Source: Chelonoidis abingdonii (taxonomy: Eukaryota > Chordata > Testudines > Testudinidae). From it: a stretch of DNA of 64,000 nucleotides. Both the position numbers and the translations under genes were made by a program. Under the pieces are notes generated by a model, which saw nothing but the letters and a program-made list of their open reading frames with translations, was not told the DNA's origin and did no database searches. The stretch is taken from contig NC_133777.1 in the NCBI RefSeq assembly GCF_003597395.2, forward strand, positions 61,926,320-61,990,319, given 5' to 3'. Below, in pieces: positions 22,260 through 35,300 of this stretch (positions are counted from its first letter, which is position 1; each line of letters begins with the position of its first letter).

Positions 22260-23005
22260 AAGCTTGCAATTGTTCGGTCTTGCCCTCACGGTGCCATGAT
22301 TCCTGTTGCCTTCCTCACGCGTTAATCCAGGGACAGAGCTAACCAGTTGTGGCAGATGGATGTCACAATGGTTTCTTCCTTTAAGCCTTGATCATGTTCA
22401 TTTAACTGGTGATACCTTCAGGATTTATTTGGGGTACAGCCAGCGCGGTGCGCAAGGCCCCAGGTTAGCAATCACGTTTTGCACTGTATTGCAGTCATGG
22501 GAGAGACGAAGAAATAAACTGATAATGCCCGCTTATGTTCTCGACAATTTTCAGATTTTTGTCTTATGGCAAATTCAATTGTCTAGGTATTCCCATATAT
22601 TCTACTGGCCAGGCTATTGTTGGAACGGGCTAACGCTCCTTCAAGACACTTTTGGAAAAACAATTAAAGCAGGGGAAACCTAGGACCGTAAGGGGTACAG
22701 CAGAAATTATATATTTTGTTATTTACTTTAAATTATTTAACCTTGAATTCGGATTCTTACTGCCCTGGATCCATTTTTAAAACTTCAGTGCCCATGGAAC
22801 GACCCTTGGTATATCGACAGCTGCGGATCCTGAGTGGAAGGGCCAGTGCCCTTATACATGGGGACAGAGGGTATGCTTCTGTTCTCTGATACATGCAGTG
22901 TGGTACCAGCACGGTGCGTGAACTCAGCGTGAGGTATGGCGTGGCACAAGGCCTGAAGAAACCGATCCCGAACTCTCAACTGACGTTGGGGAGGAGACCA
23001 GGGGA
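22260..23005 (+). repeat. pol: Second, error-rich copy of the integrase segment
   Basis: The text from 22260 repeats 21471-22259 in the same order, starting at a shared AAGCTT and ending at the same 'gacgttggg-gaggagacc'. It carries many single-base deletions that destroy every frame. The catalytic text is recognisable but unreadable. The first copy is clean and the second noisy. The second, not the first, runs on into env. This is most simply two reads of one integrase stitched end to end. A real tandem duplication is possible but less likely. Confidence 0.8.
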
Positions 23006-24352
23006 CCGCGCGCTAACGACACGCCCTGATCACCTGCCATCCAGTGACTGGGAGACATCAAGGCCTGGTATCTGCAGGACAGCATGGGCTGATGCGGACA
23101 GCAACCAGAAACCCCGGAATCCCTGTTCCTTGCATCCTGGCTCAGTAACTGCTAATTCAATGTTAATTGTTTGCTTGATTTGTGTAATGACAGCTTGGGA
23201 GTGGGGGGACCGCAGCACCCCTCCCTTCGGGAGCGGATGTCCTTAATATTGGAACATTAGCCAAAAGGCAAACATGTCATTTTTTTGTCTGAAGTGTAAT
23301 GCTGGGAATTGTTAGCTCATGCTTGATTCCAGTTGTTCCATCGCCATGAGGGATTATGACCAATCATGTTACACAATATTATCATTAACCATATCCCTCA
23401 TTGATTATTGGGGCCAGCACATTATTCTTCCACAGATGCCTTATCCTTCAACCCCTTAAGGGCATTGTAGAATACTACTGTGCCAGAATGGTAAATTGCA
23501 CTAGATAGAGTGCCAAAGGGATGTATGAAATCAAATATGAATTTAATTGTTCAATTATGTTAATGTGTCTTTAATTATGCGCACATTACTTCCAACAGGT
23601 TGGTTTTTACGTGTGGTAGAACCTTTTAATTATATCCTGCTAATTAGTGATGGCACGTGCGCTGTTCTTAGCAGATTGACTGTTGTGTTGCCTTTTAAAT
23701 CTATTCAGCAACGGCGCAGCGTCTTATGGATTGCCAGGAGACTGTGATCCCTCGGTGACATTGCTTAGTGAAAGCAGAATATATGTCTCTTGCGACTGCG
23801 CTTGTCGGAGTTCCAGCGCTGGCTGTATTAATGCACGCCAACTTAATAATTGGCATGCTATGCAGTAAAGCATTAAATGCAACCTCTTCAGCTATTAGCC
23901 TTTTTAAATTCAGAGCAGCATGAGTTAAGAGATGCGATTTTAGATAATAGAGCTGCCATAGATTTTTTGCTTATTAAAGCATCATCATGGTTGTGCATTA
24001 AAAAATATGTGTTGCTTTAATTGACAGATAACAGCCGCTCCATTGAGGGACGATTTGGAGGAGCTAAGAATCTCACTCACAACATAAGACAGGACGTGGG
24101 ATTTAGCGGGTTCTGGGATTGGCTCACTGGTGGCTACCTGATTTAACTTGGCTGAGGACGGCCTTTGGATATTGCATAATGGGTTGCTGGACTTGTGGGC
24201 TGTTGCTTTATTCAGTGCCTTCCTTCCTTGTATCAATGCTGTAAGCTACTTGGTTCTCAAGGCCAAGCTATAAGGCTGTCTGCTGAGACGTGGCACGTCT
24301 TGAAAAACAGTTGAGTGGGTACCGAGACCCCAGTTTATAGAATGAGGAAGGG
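23006..24352 (+). pseudogene. env: env, noisy copy belonging to the main provirus
   Basis: Begins just after integrase and ends at a purine-rich tract before the LTR at 24353. The order is: a hydrophobic signal-peptide-like segment near 23115-23170, a poorly readable surface subunit, then the transmembrane subunit from about 23900. The last contains an NRAAIDFLL motif followed by a Cys cluster, and a Trp-rich region before the membrane span (about 24110-24240). Single-base indels interrupt all frames. It would mediate receptor binding and fusion. It reads through the 3' LTR into the TTCCTG flank, so it is the env of the main provirus. Confidence 0.75.
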
Positions 24353-24739
24353 ATAGGACATGACCTCGGGCCCAAGCCTGGATGCCTTCATTATTGAGCA
24401 TTTTGTTCTTTCGTCTTTGCAAGCTAGGCACACCCGGCTTCCTTATCACAGGAACGTTTGGGCTTCGGCATCCTACCCAGCAGCTTTTCCGATTCGGACT
24501 GCCGAAGTCTGCAGCCCGCTCTTTCCACAAGACTGGCGTTTGCAGCGTGCCGGGTGTTTTTGTAACCTTGCTATGTCTGCCTAAGTTCGTGATGTGGAAG
24601 GATTTCTGTAATGAAAACAATGATTTGTTACATGTGCAATTGGGCATGTGTTTGTTGATTTTAAATAACTGTGAGCTTGGATGCGCAGCTTGGCACCTCC
24701 TCCAGTTACCGCTGCAGGGTGTCATGGTCTTTCCCTTCA
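24353..24739 (+). mobile_element. 3' LTR, noisy copy
   Basis: Starts (with errors) at the equivalent of TGTAGGAATGACC and ends CCTTCA. It is followed by TTCCTG (24740-24745), the same six bases that precede the 5' LTR. It shares with 37601-37973 the U3 two-unit layout and the AATAACTGTGAGC text where the 5' LTR has AATAAAGG. It is therefore a second reading of the same 3' LTR. Confidence 0.8.
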
Positions 24740-27700
24740 TTCCTGACGTCTGTTGTCCTGAATGTTCCTTCAATGTAAATCTGCGGCATGCAGGATGAGG
24801 GGGCGCGGTGATTGACCAGTATTGTCTTGTGCAAGATCGTGGAAAGTTATTGTAAAATGGTTGGCTCATGTATGGACTTGATCAAGTTTAATATGGATAG
24901 TCATAATAAAGAGTCGACACCAGTATGGCAGTAGAGTCTAATGGGTTTCTCGTGTACTCAACCAAGCAGAACTGCCAAGTTGCAGGGTGAGTGTCATTTG
25001 CAGCTATCAGATCTTATATGACATTTTACTTTTTGCAAACCTGCTCTGAGTTAAAAAATAATGTTGACAATTCCAGCTGTGTTCCATGATAGCCAAGTAA
25101 AGAGCTCGTGAAAAAAGTTGACCTCTGCCATGAAATATGGGTAGTGTGGAGGGCACACAGCGTGTCATGAAGGAAAATCTGACTGACATTGAGATGGTAT
25201 TTATCAATCAATCAAAGAGGGGAACCAGATGACTAGTAAATAGTGTAGTTGGTTGGAAGTTCAGCAAAGTACTTATGCAAGTTGGAGTGCAGGAAATCCT
25301 CTGGGAGAGGGTTTGTTACTTTAGATCTGAAATGATGTAGGGCTGTGTAAGGGGGATGTAATATTGATATAGTAGCAGCGCACTCTGGCACCAGAGACTT
25401 TTGTATCGGCCTGTGTGCTCTTTGCCTACCGGTTGTCCAACAGGGGTTCGGTGTTTTGTAGGGAAGCCCTGGGCAGGCCGCGTGCCGTGTTTACCGTGTC
25501 CGTCCCAGGTCCCAGCCGCGTCAGGCTCCCACGGCCTTGACTTGTGTGGGCCCAGATGGGAGCTGCTAGAGCGGCGGGGCCGAAGGGTACATACTGGCTG
25601 CCACTTCCAGCAGCTGCCATTGGCCCGGGGCAGTGCTGGGAGCGCACAGTGCTCTCTGATGTCCCGACAAAGGTTGCTCCCTCTCTCCGTATTTTCCTCA
25701 GGCCCATGTTCCAGTACTCACCTTTTCTTTTATCTCGGCTGTTCCGCCTGCATGTTGTCTGCTGTCCTTCGGTCTGCCTCTGCTTACAGAACCTGCCAAA
25801 CATATTCGAGCAGAAAACCCCGGAACTCACACCCAGGTTTGTTGCTGTTGTGGTTGCCCGTGTTGGTGGTGGGCCGTGGTTTTGGGGTTGCTCCCATTTG
25901 GGCAGCATCTTACTCCATAAAGAGCTTACCTGCGTCATAAATTGGATCTGGAATTGAGGCGTGGCGGTTTGCATAGAGTGCAGTTTCGAAGGTTTTTCAC
26001 TCGCCTTATCATAACAAACAAGATCTGGTGAGGTGAAGTCTTCTGTTTCCAATGAGAGCTTGTATTTCGAAATGGTTTATGATAGTCAAGTTTGGATTGT
26101 CATACCAATGGCATGAGTGACATTATCCTGGTATACATCCCTGAAGATCCTTCATTGTGGTGAGAGGTTTAGGAAACTGTGATGGGGCAAGGTTCAGATG
26201 GCTACTAGTAATAGTGAGTAAACAGGTTGTTAGCCCTCGCTAATCAATCCTAGTGACCCTTGGTAACCAAGTGGTCAGTGTGCTCGGGTTAATCAGGCAC
26301 CTGGCAGCCTAATTAAGTTCTTTCTAGAAGCAGGTAGAGGACAGCTAGCTGTTAATTTAGAACACCGCAGCTCAAAGGGGTGGCTAATCAGGACACCTGG
26401 GTTTAAAGGAGCCTCATCCTCAGTCAGGCAGGAGGAGCCAGGGAGAGAGGAGGTTGTGTGAGAGCTGGGAGCAAAGCAATGAGCTGAGCGGGAGCGTTTT
26501 GTACTTGTGGAGTTATTGGAGGAGGACAGCTATCGACACCAGGGAGGAAGGTCCTGTGCGTGAGGATAAGAAAGGATGTTTGGAGGAGGCCATGGGGAAG
26601 TAGCCCAGGAGTGTTGTGCTGTTCATGCAGCATGTTACAGGACTTGGCACTATAGAAAGCTGCGAGCACAGGGGCCCTTGGGCTGGAACCCGGAAGGAGG
26701 GCAGGCCGGGTCCTCCCCCCAAATCCTCCCAGCTCTGATTAAAGAGGACGACCCGGAACTGTGGGGTTCCGAAGAAGGGAGGATCACTGAGCGTGAACAA
26801 ATCGCCAATAAGCGCTGACCACCAGGGTAGAGGAGGAACTTGGTCACGAATCTGGAGTATGAGTGATCAGCTATTCTGTTGTTCATCCTTGGGACTGGCT
26901 CAAGTAGAAATTCTCACAAAGGCATGATGCTATCATAAAATCGTACTTGGTATAAGCATGTTGTCTTAGTGTAGTTTTTGAAATCATACCAGAAGTGAGT
27001 CTCGTTTTAGTAGCATTATCATCTAGGGCCCTCTGGAGATTCCGGCACTTTCCCATATTAAACTAATTTCCAGTATGAGCTAATATTGCTCAAAATGGAG
27101 TGTTTTCTATGCCTTCGCCAGTTACATTGGTTACTGGCACAGTAGAACTCTGTATGTTACAAACCCGTTTGAAGTAGGGTTGGTTCGTGCATTCTGAGAG
27201 GAGGACTGTAAAAGCAGTTGGTGCGTTGAGCTTATCTGAAGGTCTGCCTCATGTTGTACCATTGCCCAGTCCACCCTAGGGCTAGCAACACGTGGGAGTG
27301 TGCCATGGAGGACTGAGCTGCAGGTGCTGTCTTCCTTGTTATTTGACCTCTGCTGCATACAGTGGTAAAAATTTCAGGTAGGCTGCTCATTGTCCTCGAT
27401 ATGTTTAGATTGTATAGACACACAGGCGCATGCAGCATATAAATTCTGGATTGTTTTATTTTCAGATATTTTTTCGTTATCTGTGAAAATGGTTGGTTTG
27501 TACCTTACAATAATAATCTAAATTAGTCAATGTTGTTGCTGCCTGTCAGAGGTTGACAATGAAACATGTATACCAGTTGCTCGTTTCTATTCTTACGTTC
27601 CCTCGAGAGCATGATGATGTGATTCTTAAAAATTCATGTTTAGTGCTACTGTGGTGGAACAACAAATTTCATGGATTGCTACTGGCCTAAGTAGACTTGA

Positions 27701-30574
27701 ATTCTTAATTTAATCATTAAGGGCTGTTTTTACATTTGGGCCTTACTTCAAGACTCTAGCTTGAGTGAGTTAAAACTAAGACTTCGCAGGGGAACCTCTG
27801 TGCAGTGGTTCCAGGGCATGCATGAATCAGCACCTGCTGCTGCCCGCCAGTGAGGTGTCTGCAGGATGGATGTGGTAGTAGAGAGGTAGAGCTGTCTTGT
27901 GGCCCTTTCCGCCCATCTTCCATATGCAGGCTCAGTTTGAGCCATATGAAGGTGTCGCTCGTATTTGTCTGTTGATCATAGGCCGATTTAAGCAAAGCTA
28001 CTATTCTCCGTGGGCCAAGGAGGAGCAGAGGGACTGTAAGCATTATGCATCATGTTCGTTGCTATGGCGGGCGTGTGTCTTAAAATCACAGTTAGGCCGT
28101 GGGTAAAACCCTGCATTTAACTCAGCTCGTGAATGTTGGGCATGAGATCTGTCCTGAGTGCAAGGATTGGATGAATGTTTATCATTCAGGTGAACCTGAT
28201 AACCACAGAGAAACATACCCTCAGAAATAACATCCTCCCTTGTTGTCTGCTTAGTGAAAGACCCTCTTGGAAGTGAAGGTTGTTGAATTTAAGCTAGCTG
28301 TTTGAATTGAAGCAAGGCCCCATGTTTGACGGATTGGAGATTTATGCTATGTACCAAATCCCGCACCCTGTGTCCTTGGGTGCGATAAGGCTAAGCAGGC
28401 TGTCCATCTTTGATGATTGCGTTTGTCCCACCATTGTGGTGGCCTGGTGTGGTGGGCTGGTTTGCAAGGGGAGTGCCTCTCTTCAGCGTGCGTTAGTTCA
28501 CCGTGGAGATATTCCAAGAGAGATCTTACGAGTCCCGCAAGGACTGAGAACTGTGACTGGCTTTCCGGCGGTATCTGCAAGGGAGAAAGGAGGATAGTTT
28601 TACCAGCTCCATACTCCGTTTCCGGCTGAAACACATGTAAGAGCCTTTTCGCCAGTCTGGCTATTGAAAGCTGAAGAGCTTGTGGATAATAAGAAACAAG
28701 AAAATGATGGATGCATGTGAGCTTTATGACAGTTTTCTTAAGTTTAACTAAATTGTTTTTCTCACATTAAGTTGGCTAAATTGACATTTAATTAGTCCAA
28801 ATATGTTCAACAGTGTTTGCATTTCAGTAGGCATTTGTCAAAAGTTATGTCGATTAGGACTTGTGTTGCAAGAGCTGTTAAGTTATTAGCATGCAAAGTG
28901 AAAAGACAGGCAAACAGTGGGTGTCCTTGCAAATGCTGTATCTGTTTCTAGACAGGAGCATGGAAAATCATCTGGCATCGATTTTGCATTACGTGAATAG
29001 TTATCTTGTCAGTTCTTGAATATAAATGGAAATAAATCATGCTAATAGCAGCACAGTTTCCCAATTCTATTGTTTTTTCTCACAAAGCAGAACCTCACTC
29101 TTTCTATTACCTATACTTCTTCTTATAAAAATACTAGGTTTGGTTCTTTTTCGCCATCTGATAGTTATCATAATTCTTTATAACAAATATTTTGAAGAGG
29201 ATATTAAACCTTGGTGCTTCAGGCTTAAGGCAATCTCTTTAGTGATGAGGAAGAGATCTATTGCAGGGGTGATTTCCGTATTACACTGGATTTTTGGTGT
29301 TTTAACACAACATTTCTCTGAGCATCTTCTCACTGGCCAACTGTGAACGATGTATACTGACCTTGATGGAGCGTTGGTCTGAGTCAAGTCTGCGAATTCC
29401 TCATGTTCTCTATTAGATTTCTCAGTGATTTTGTGTTCCTTCTGATTTTAGGAAAAAAACTAAAACCTTTGAGTTCAGGTCATGGTTCAGGTTCCTGATT
29501 AAACTATAAACTGAGTTTGAGCAAGGAGAGGATTTCAAGGAGGAAAATATTGTGGCATTTTTCAGAAGATGCAAGACTGTTCATAATATTAATAGAATAG
29601 GATGGAAAACTTGGGGTGCTGAACTTGCAATTTATCCTAGGGTTGAATAATTGGTTTAGGTCTATGAAGATAAGATGTGAATTGGGTATCTGACGAGAAT
29701 TCTATATAGCTGCTACATTGCTTTATTTCATTGAATGGTTATCACATTCAGTTTTTCTGAATCATTATCTATCACTAATGTTATGAGGCATGAGTGACAG
29801 TGATGGAGTGATTAGTGACATGGATGGTGTTAAAGTGACAGTAGCACTGTGGTAGAGCAGCTAGCTGTGAATTTTTTACCATGTTTTTGCAGGAACAGTG
29901 TGTGTTAAATACAATGTAAGAACACCTGCAATTGGTCTCCATGAGAATCTCTCACTGTTGCTGAAGTGGTGTGAGCTGCCACGTGTTCGGCCCTTTTTGT
30001 GTTGCCCACCTCTTTTACGAACAGTTGGGAGACTTTCAATAGAACGAAGTCTCATGCTTTTATCGTACAGTGCCTCCCGTGGTAGTTTCTTCCAGAGTGT
30101 TGAAATATTTCAACTCAACTAGTAACGAATAGTTAAATTTCATGAGATCCGTCCGTCGCTGTTCTGTATAGGTCTCCATCCAATTTATGGACATAAGGTT
30201 GAATAGCGATTCAATTTTCTGAATGTTTCATTAAATAGACCCTTCAAACTTATGGGTGAATCTTAAAGTTCATTACTTGTGTTGACTCAATCGTTCGATT
30301 GTTTCAATGGCAGTTTTGCTGAAACAGGAACTGTATAAAAATTTCGAGGATTTTTGGTGCCCGTCTTGATTGTTCACAGAGGTTACTCAGGTAAACAGTG
30401 GGCTTCTTGAAACCTTATATAAGGCCCACTCTTTAGTTGCACTAGTCATCATAAAGGCTGGAAAAATATTAGATAAGGCACGCTTTGGGACACTTGCAGT
30501 CTTTGTTCTAATAGGGCGACTGCTTAGATTTGTTGGCTCTTTCTAATTGTAGATAACAGAAAACGATCACTTTT
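24740..30574 (+). repeat. Noisy duplicate of the 3' flank (same as 37974-43701)
   Basis: Collinear along its whole length with 37974-43701, including the LTR-like repeat (26178-26847 against 39393-40063), the inverted-repeat pair and the CR1 end. Short indels occur every few tens of bases. It stops at a 25-N gap, at the point where the other copy reaches clean sequence. This is an artificial second pass over one locus rather than a segmental duplication. The open frames inside it (for example 25401-26052) have no meaning. Confidence 0.8.
26178..26847 (+). mobile_element. Noisy copy of the TGTGA...TCAC LTR-like element
   Basis: Same element as 39393-40063 read with more errors. It starts TGTGATGGGGCAAGG and ends near GGTCAC. 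Confidence 0.6.
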
Positions 30575-30599
30575 NNNNNNNNNNNNNNNNNNNNNNNNN
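30575..30599. other. Assembly gap, 25 N
   Basis: Second gap of exactly 25 N. Flank sequence ends on its left and env sequence starts on its right, so the two sides are not continuous. Confidence 0.95.
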
Positions 30600-31973
30600 T
30601 CAGGGACCACGCCTCCTGAACAGCGCCGGCAGCTGACCTGAACACCTGCATGCATCAGTGACTTGGGGAGACATCAAGGGCCTGGTATCTGCAGGACAGC
30701 GGCGCTTATGCAGCACAGCAACCAGAAACCCCGGAATCCTGTTCCTTGCGATCCTGGCTCAGATAACTGCTAATCAATGTTATTGTTTGCTTGATTTGTG
30801 TAATGACAGCTTCGGAGTGGAGGGGACCAGCAGCACCCCTCCCTTCGGGAGCGGATGTCCTTTAATATTTGGGAACAATTGGCCAAAAAGGCAACACGTC
30901 TCATTTTGTTTGTCTGAAAGTGTTAATGCGGGAATGTTAGCTCATGCTTGATTCCAGTTTGCCATCGCCCAGAAGGGATTCGCAATAACGGAATCGCTCC
31001 ATAACATATCCTCCATGGTAATTGGGCCCAGCCAAATTTTTGCCACAGATGCCTTATCCCTTCACACCCCTTTGTGGCCACTAGTGTGAATATCACCTGT
31101 GCGAGAATGAGAATTGCACAAGTAATAAGGTGCCAAAGGGATGTATGAAGATCAAATATGATAATTTTAATTGCTCCAATATGTTAATGTGTCCTTTAAT
31201 TATGCGCACATTTCCTCCAACAGGTTGGTTTTTAATGTGGATACAACTTTTAATATATCCCTGCCTATCTTAGTGATGGCACCGCTGCTTGTTAGCAGAC
31301 TGACTGTTGTGTTGCCTTCTAAATCTATTCAGCAACGCGCAAGCGATCTATGTAATTGTCAGAGACTGTGATCCCTCGTGACATTGCTTAGAAGCAGAAT
31401 ATTGTCTCTTGCGAATCACTGTGGAGTTCCAGCGCTGGCTGTATAAATGCACGCCAACTTAATAAATTGGCATTGATGCAGTAAGCATTAAATGCAACCT
31501 CTTCAGCTATTGCCTTTAAATTCAGAGCAGCATGATTAAGAGATGCGTTTTAGATAATAGAGCTGCCATAGATTTTTTGCTATTTAAAGCTCATCATGGT
31601 TGTGCATTAATTAAAAATATGTGTTGCTTTAATTTGACAGATAACAGCCGCTCCATTGAGGGACGATTGGGAGAGCTAAAGAATCTCACTCACAACATAA
31701 GACAGGACGTGGGATTTAGCGGGTTCTGGATTGGCTCACTGGTGGCTACCTGATTTACTTGGCTGAAACGGCCTTTGGATATTGCATAATTGGGTTGCTG
31801 GACTTGTGGGCTGTTGCTGTTTTATTCAGTGCCTTCCTTCCTTGTATCAATGCTGTAAGCTACTTGGTCCTCTACGGCCAAAGCTATAAGGCTGTCTGCT
31901 GACGACGTGGCACGTCTTGAGAAACAGTTGAGGTGGTACCAGACCCCAGTTTATTAGAATGAAAAAGGGGGGA
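30600..31973 (+). pseudogene. env: env of a second provirus copy, broken
   Basis: Collinear with 23006-24352 but attached to a different LTR. A signal peptide is readable near 30720-30790 (PGILFLAILAQITANQ). The surface region has many frame breaks. The transmembrane subunit is open at 31532-31753 and shows NRAAIDFLLF, then the CX6CC motif CALIKNMCC and a short FNLTD follow-on. CX6CC marks envelopes whose surface and transmembrane subunits are disulphide-linked (gamma-type, alpharetroviral and D-type). The NRAAIDFLL stretch is closest, from memory, to alpharetroviral envelopes. A Trp-rich membrane-proximal region and a hydrophobic span follow, about 31715-31860. Confidence 0.8.
31961..31973 (+). 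promoter_or_regulatory. Polypurine tract
   Basis: GAAAAAGGGGGGA lies immediately 5' of the LTR TG at 31974, where the primer for plus-strand DNA synthesis is expected. Confidence 0.85.
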
Positions 31974-32352
31974 TGTAGGAATGACCCGGGCCCACAGGCC
32001 TGGATCCTTATTATTGAGGCATTTTGTTCTTTGTCTGAAGCTGGCACACCCGGCTTCTTATCACAGGAACTTGGCTTTCCTCCATCCTCCCTGCTACTTT
32101 CACACAGATGGCCCCGTTTGCACTGGCGGTGTTTTGTACTTCCCCCCTTGCAGTTCTCACAGGACTGCTGTCTGCGCTGGGCTGTTTTTGCAGTTGCTAT
32201 GCTGTCGAGCTCGTGATGGAAGATTTTTGTAAGAATCTTGATTGTGCTGTGCAATTGCGCATGTGTATCTTAGATAATAAAGGAGAGGTGAACTCAGAAA
32301 AGCAGCTTTTTCCTCCTCAGTTACCTAAACTTGGTGTCGAGTTTTTCCTTCA
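31974..32352 (+). mobile_element. LTR of a second provirus variant
   Basis: About 379 bp, starting TGTAGGAATGACC and ending CCTTCA. Its middle differs from the 5' LTR and from 37601-37973: the two 38-bp units are replaced by related but distinct text (around 32095-32200), while the canonical AATAAAGGAGAGG is kept. It is followed by ACTGCG rather than TTCCTG. It therefore comes from another copy of the family. Confidence 0.8.
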
Positions 32353-35300
32353 ACTGCGCAACCGTGATTTGTTTCCAGAGAAAAGTCCTATCCCATGCAC
32401 TGAATTGATGGCAGGAGTTTATGGAAAAAAAAATAGTAAGGGTCTTGCAATTAGAGACTGTATGATGATAAAATTGCCAGGTAATTCTGCCATTTTTCTA
32501 ACTTCTGAGTGCTCGACTTTGGAACCTTTAATTACTGTTTCCTCTCACTACTGCCATTAGGTAAATTTGTTAAGCTTTTTTTTTTTTTTTAAAGCAAACT
32601 GAAAAAACAAAAATTACTATATGGAATTATATGAACACAGGAGTCATCATCAGCAGAGTTGGGCCCTGCTAGATGCATCATACAAACCTCTGGCATTTAA
32701 GCTAACAGAGTATTGGATGGCAATATTAGGTTGTAATCCCAGCACTTAGACTGGATGACACCACTTTGCCAGTGGATTCCAGATATTTGCTGACAGCAAC
32801 GGAATGGGGGTGAGGACTCAGAATTCACAGCTTCCTTCCAGGCTCTGAGTGTTCTAGTGGGCACAGACTCTTACTCATTCCACAAGTTTGGCACCTTCTG
32901 CCCAGTCCCTCCATTCCTGCCCCTCCATTCATAGTCATGCCCCACCCCAACTCCGTTTCCTTGCCCAAGCCATTCGAATCCCCATCCCACAGGAAATTAT
33001 CACGTCTCCTTACCCAACTATTGTCAGTCTCACCCATCCCCAAATCTCATTCCTATTTTCTTGCTCCCCTGCCAGCTGCATCCCAGTCATGCCCTTTCTC
33101 CCACCATGTGGCTTGTCACAATCTAACTCCCTAAGAACCCCACCTCAGTGGGCTCTGTTCCCTCTGCATTTGAATCAAGCATCTTCCTTCTTCCACTCTG
33201 CCTAGGTCCATTGTGGTGGGTCATTGAAGAATCATAGGACAGACAGGTTCCCCCTGCTTTCAGTTCTAGGGGCTGGGCCCCAAGGCCCAGTGCAGTCTTA
33301 GAGCTCCAATTGCCAGGAAAGTCCTGCTCAGCCCCAGGCTGGAGGCACAAGCAGTGAGGCTGGAACTTCTGAGTTTTTAGCTACAAACTTCAGGCAAGTC
33401 TCTTACTGAAAACATCTATGAATGGATTTTTTAGAGGCTAATAACATGGCCCCAAAAAATTTCAACAGGACAGCAAAAAGGCTATCCATGACAAAATGGT
33501 GACCTTCCATGACAAATTTCAATGCTTCTCTCTAAACCCTGGAGAACCACTACAGCTCTCTTATCTAAACAACGAGTCCGGTGCACCTTAAGGACTAACA
33601 GATTTATTTTGGGCATAAGCTTTTGGGGTAAAAAAAAAACACTTCTTTAGATTGCATGGATGAAATTTACAGATATAGGCATTATTTATACTGACAACAT
33701 GAGAGAAGGGATTTATCTCACAAATGGAGCTCATCATGAGTCAGTGTAGTATTGCGATTGCAATTGACTTTTTACCTTCAGTCCTTTTGGTATGATGTTC
33801 ATCTGTTCTCCATTGGAGAGGAAGATGTCGTCTGTATCTGGTGAGTTTTATGTTTGAGGTTGAAGGTGCCACGGAAACTCCTTGTTTTGTGGCATACCAG
33901 GTAAACACAGCCACCCCCTGATACTTGACACCATTGCAAGGGCACTGGAATTTAGCTGTATGGGGGCCCACTCAGGCATTATACACTGTGTTGCACAGTG
34001 CTTTGCTCATTGGCAGTGTGTGCACCATGGAGGGAAAGAGTTGCTAAGGGCTTAGTGGAGAATGTACTACCACTGAATGCCTTGTCCTCCTCCCTTACTT
34101 CATGATGGAGTACTGCAGCAACCAAAAGTATACGGGGAACTGAACAAGATTCCTGGGAGGAAAGTATCCCTTATCTCCCCACACTATGAGTTGTCGCATT
34201 GCCATTCTGTACCCTCCCCAAAGCTACTCAGTGCACTGTTTTGAAATCTGGCTTATTTTGCACAGTGAAAAAGACAGTAAAAAACAAATTCCAGCAATGA
34301 TTAATCACATAGAATTAAGGAGCCCTAGCTATTCCTCTTATTTAAAACAGAAAATAAAAGAGGAACACTCTTTTACCTTAAAAATATAAAGTTTTCTCTC
34401 AGGGGAAAATGCCTATTTTTTCCCAACAGGTTGGCATTCTCCCTTCTTATTCTAAATTATTATGCCAACTCTTTGCTCATTTTCCAGACTCCCAGGGAAG
34501 CTTTAGTGTTTGATTATGTCAAAATATATAGGAACTCATTGTGCTTGGACTTTTGGCACAGTGATTGATTCTACCATTAAGAACAAGCAGTAATCTCACT
34601 AAAAACTTACAGAGACTTTGCGGTGAAGATCTGCTGTGGGAAGCTGTGGATAAATAATGTAATGTCTATTCCATTTATGAGCATGTGTATGTTAGAATCA
34701 GCCCCATCTGCTTCTCCACAAGAACAAGTGCCACATAAAAATTTAGTGCCAATCCATCTTATTTAACAGCGGCCGTGGCCTTTAAAGGAAACAATTGTTA
34801 AAACCAATATCAGAGTATTTTAAACTATCTGGCAATCACCAGAAACCAACTGAATAGACACAGGCACATAAATAAACAAGAGAAGATTACATCGTTAGAT
34901 GGATGTTAGGGTGCTTTTAAAAATATAGGATTAGCTTATACGTATATTAAATAATATAAACTCTTTATGTTTGCTATAACACTTAAGCCTTGTTCAATGC
35001 TTTGGGAACCTCTGTGGCCATCTGATTTCTGTATGCCGTTACAACAGCATAATCTGACAACTGGTGGGAAAAAGATGGATATATCTAGTTTTTCTTGAAA
35101 GTGGACGCCAACATTACACATGCGAGGTAATTCACATGGCAGGAGGGATAGCAATTAAGGAGGCTGTTTAAACAAATCAGGAAATAGTTACCTGTATCAC
35201 AGGTCTTCAGCAAAGTCTTTAGGCCAGATCTTCAAAACCCACGAAGGTAATACAAAGACTAACAAAACTCCAGATAATCACCAGATCAGGCTCTTAATGA

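Noticed and set aside
24246..24869. Minus-strand 207-codon open frame
   Set aside because: Antisense to the retroviral LTR in error-rich sequence.
25401..26052. Open frames of 137-208 codons on both strands
   Set aside because: They lie in the noisy duplicate of a GC-rich hAT palindrome, and the same frames are not kept in the better copy at 38.6-39.3 kb.
32353..32375. Primer-binding-site-like text (actgcgcaaccg) after the second LTR
   Set aside because: Only about ten bases resemble the Lys primer site, with deletions, and the following sequence does not match the viral leader. Chance is sufficient.
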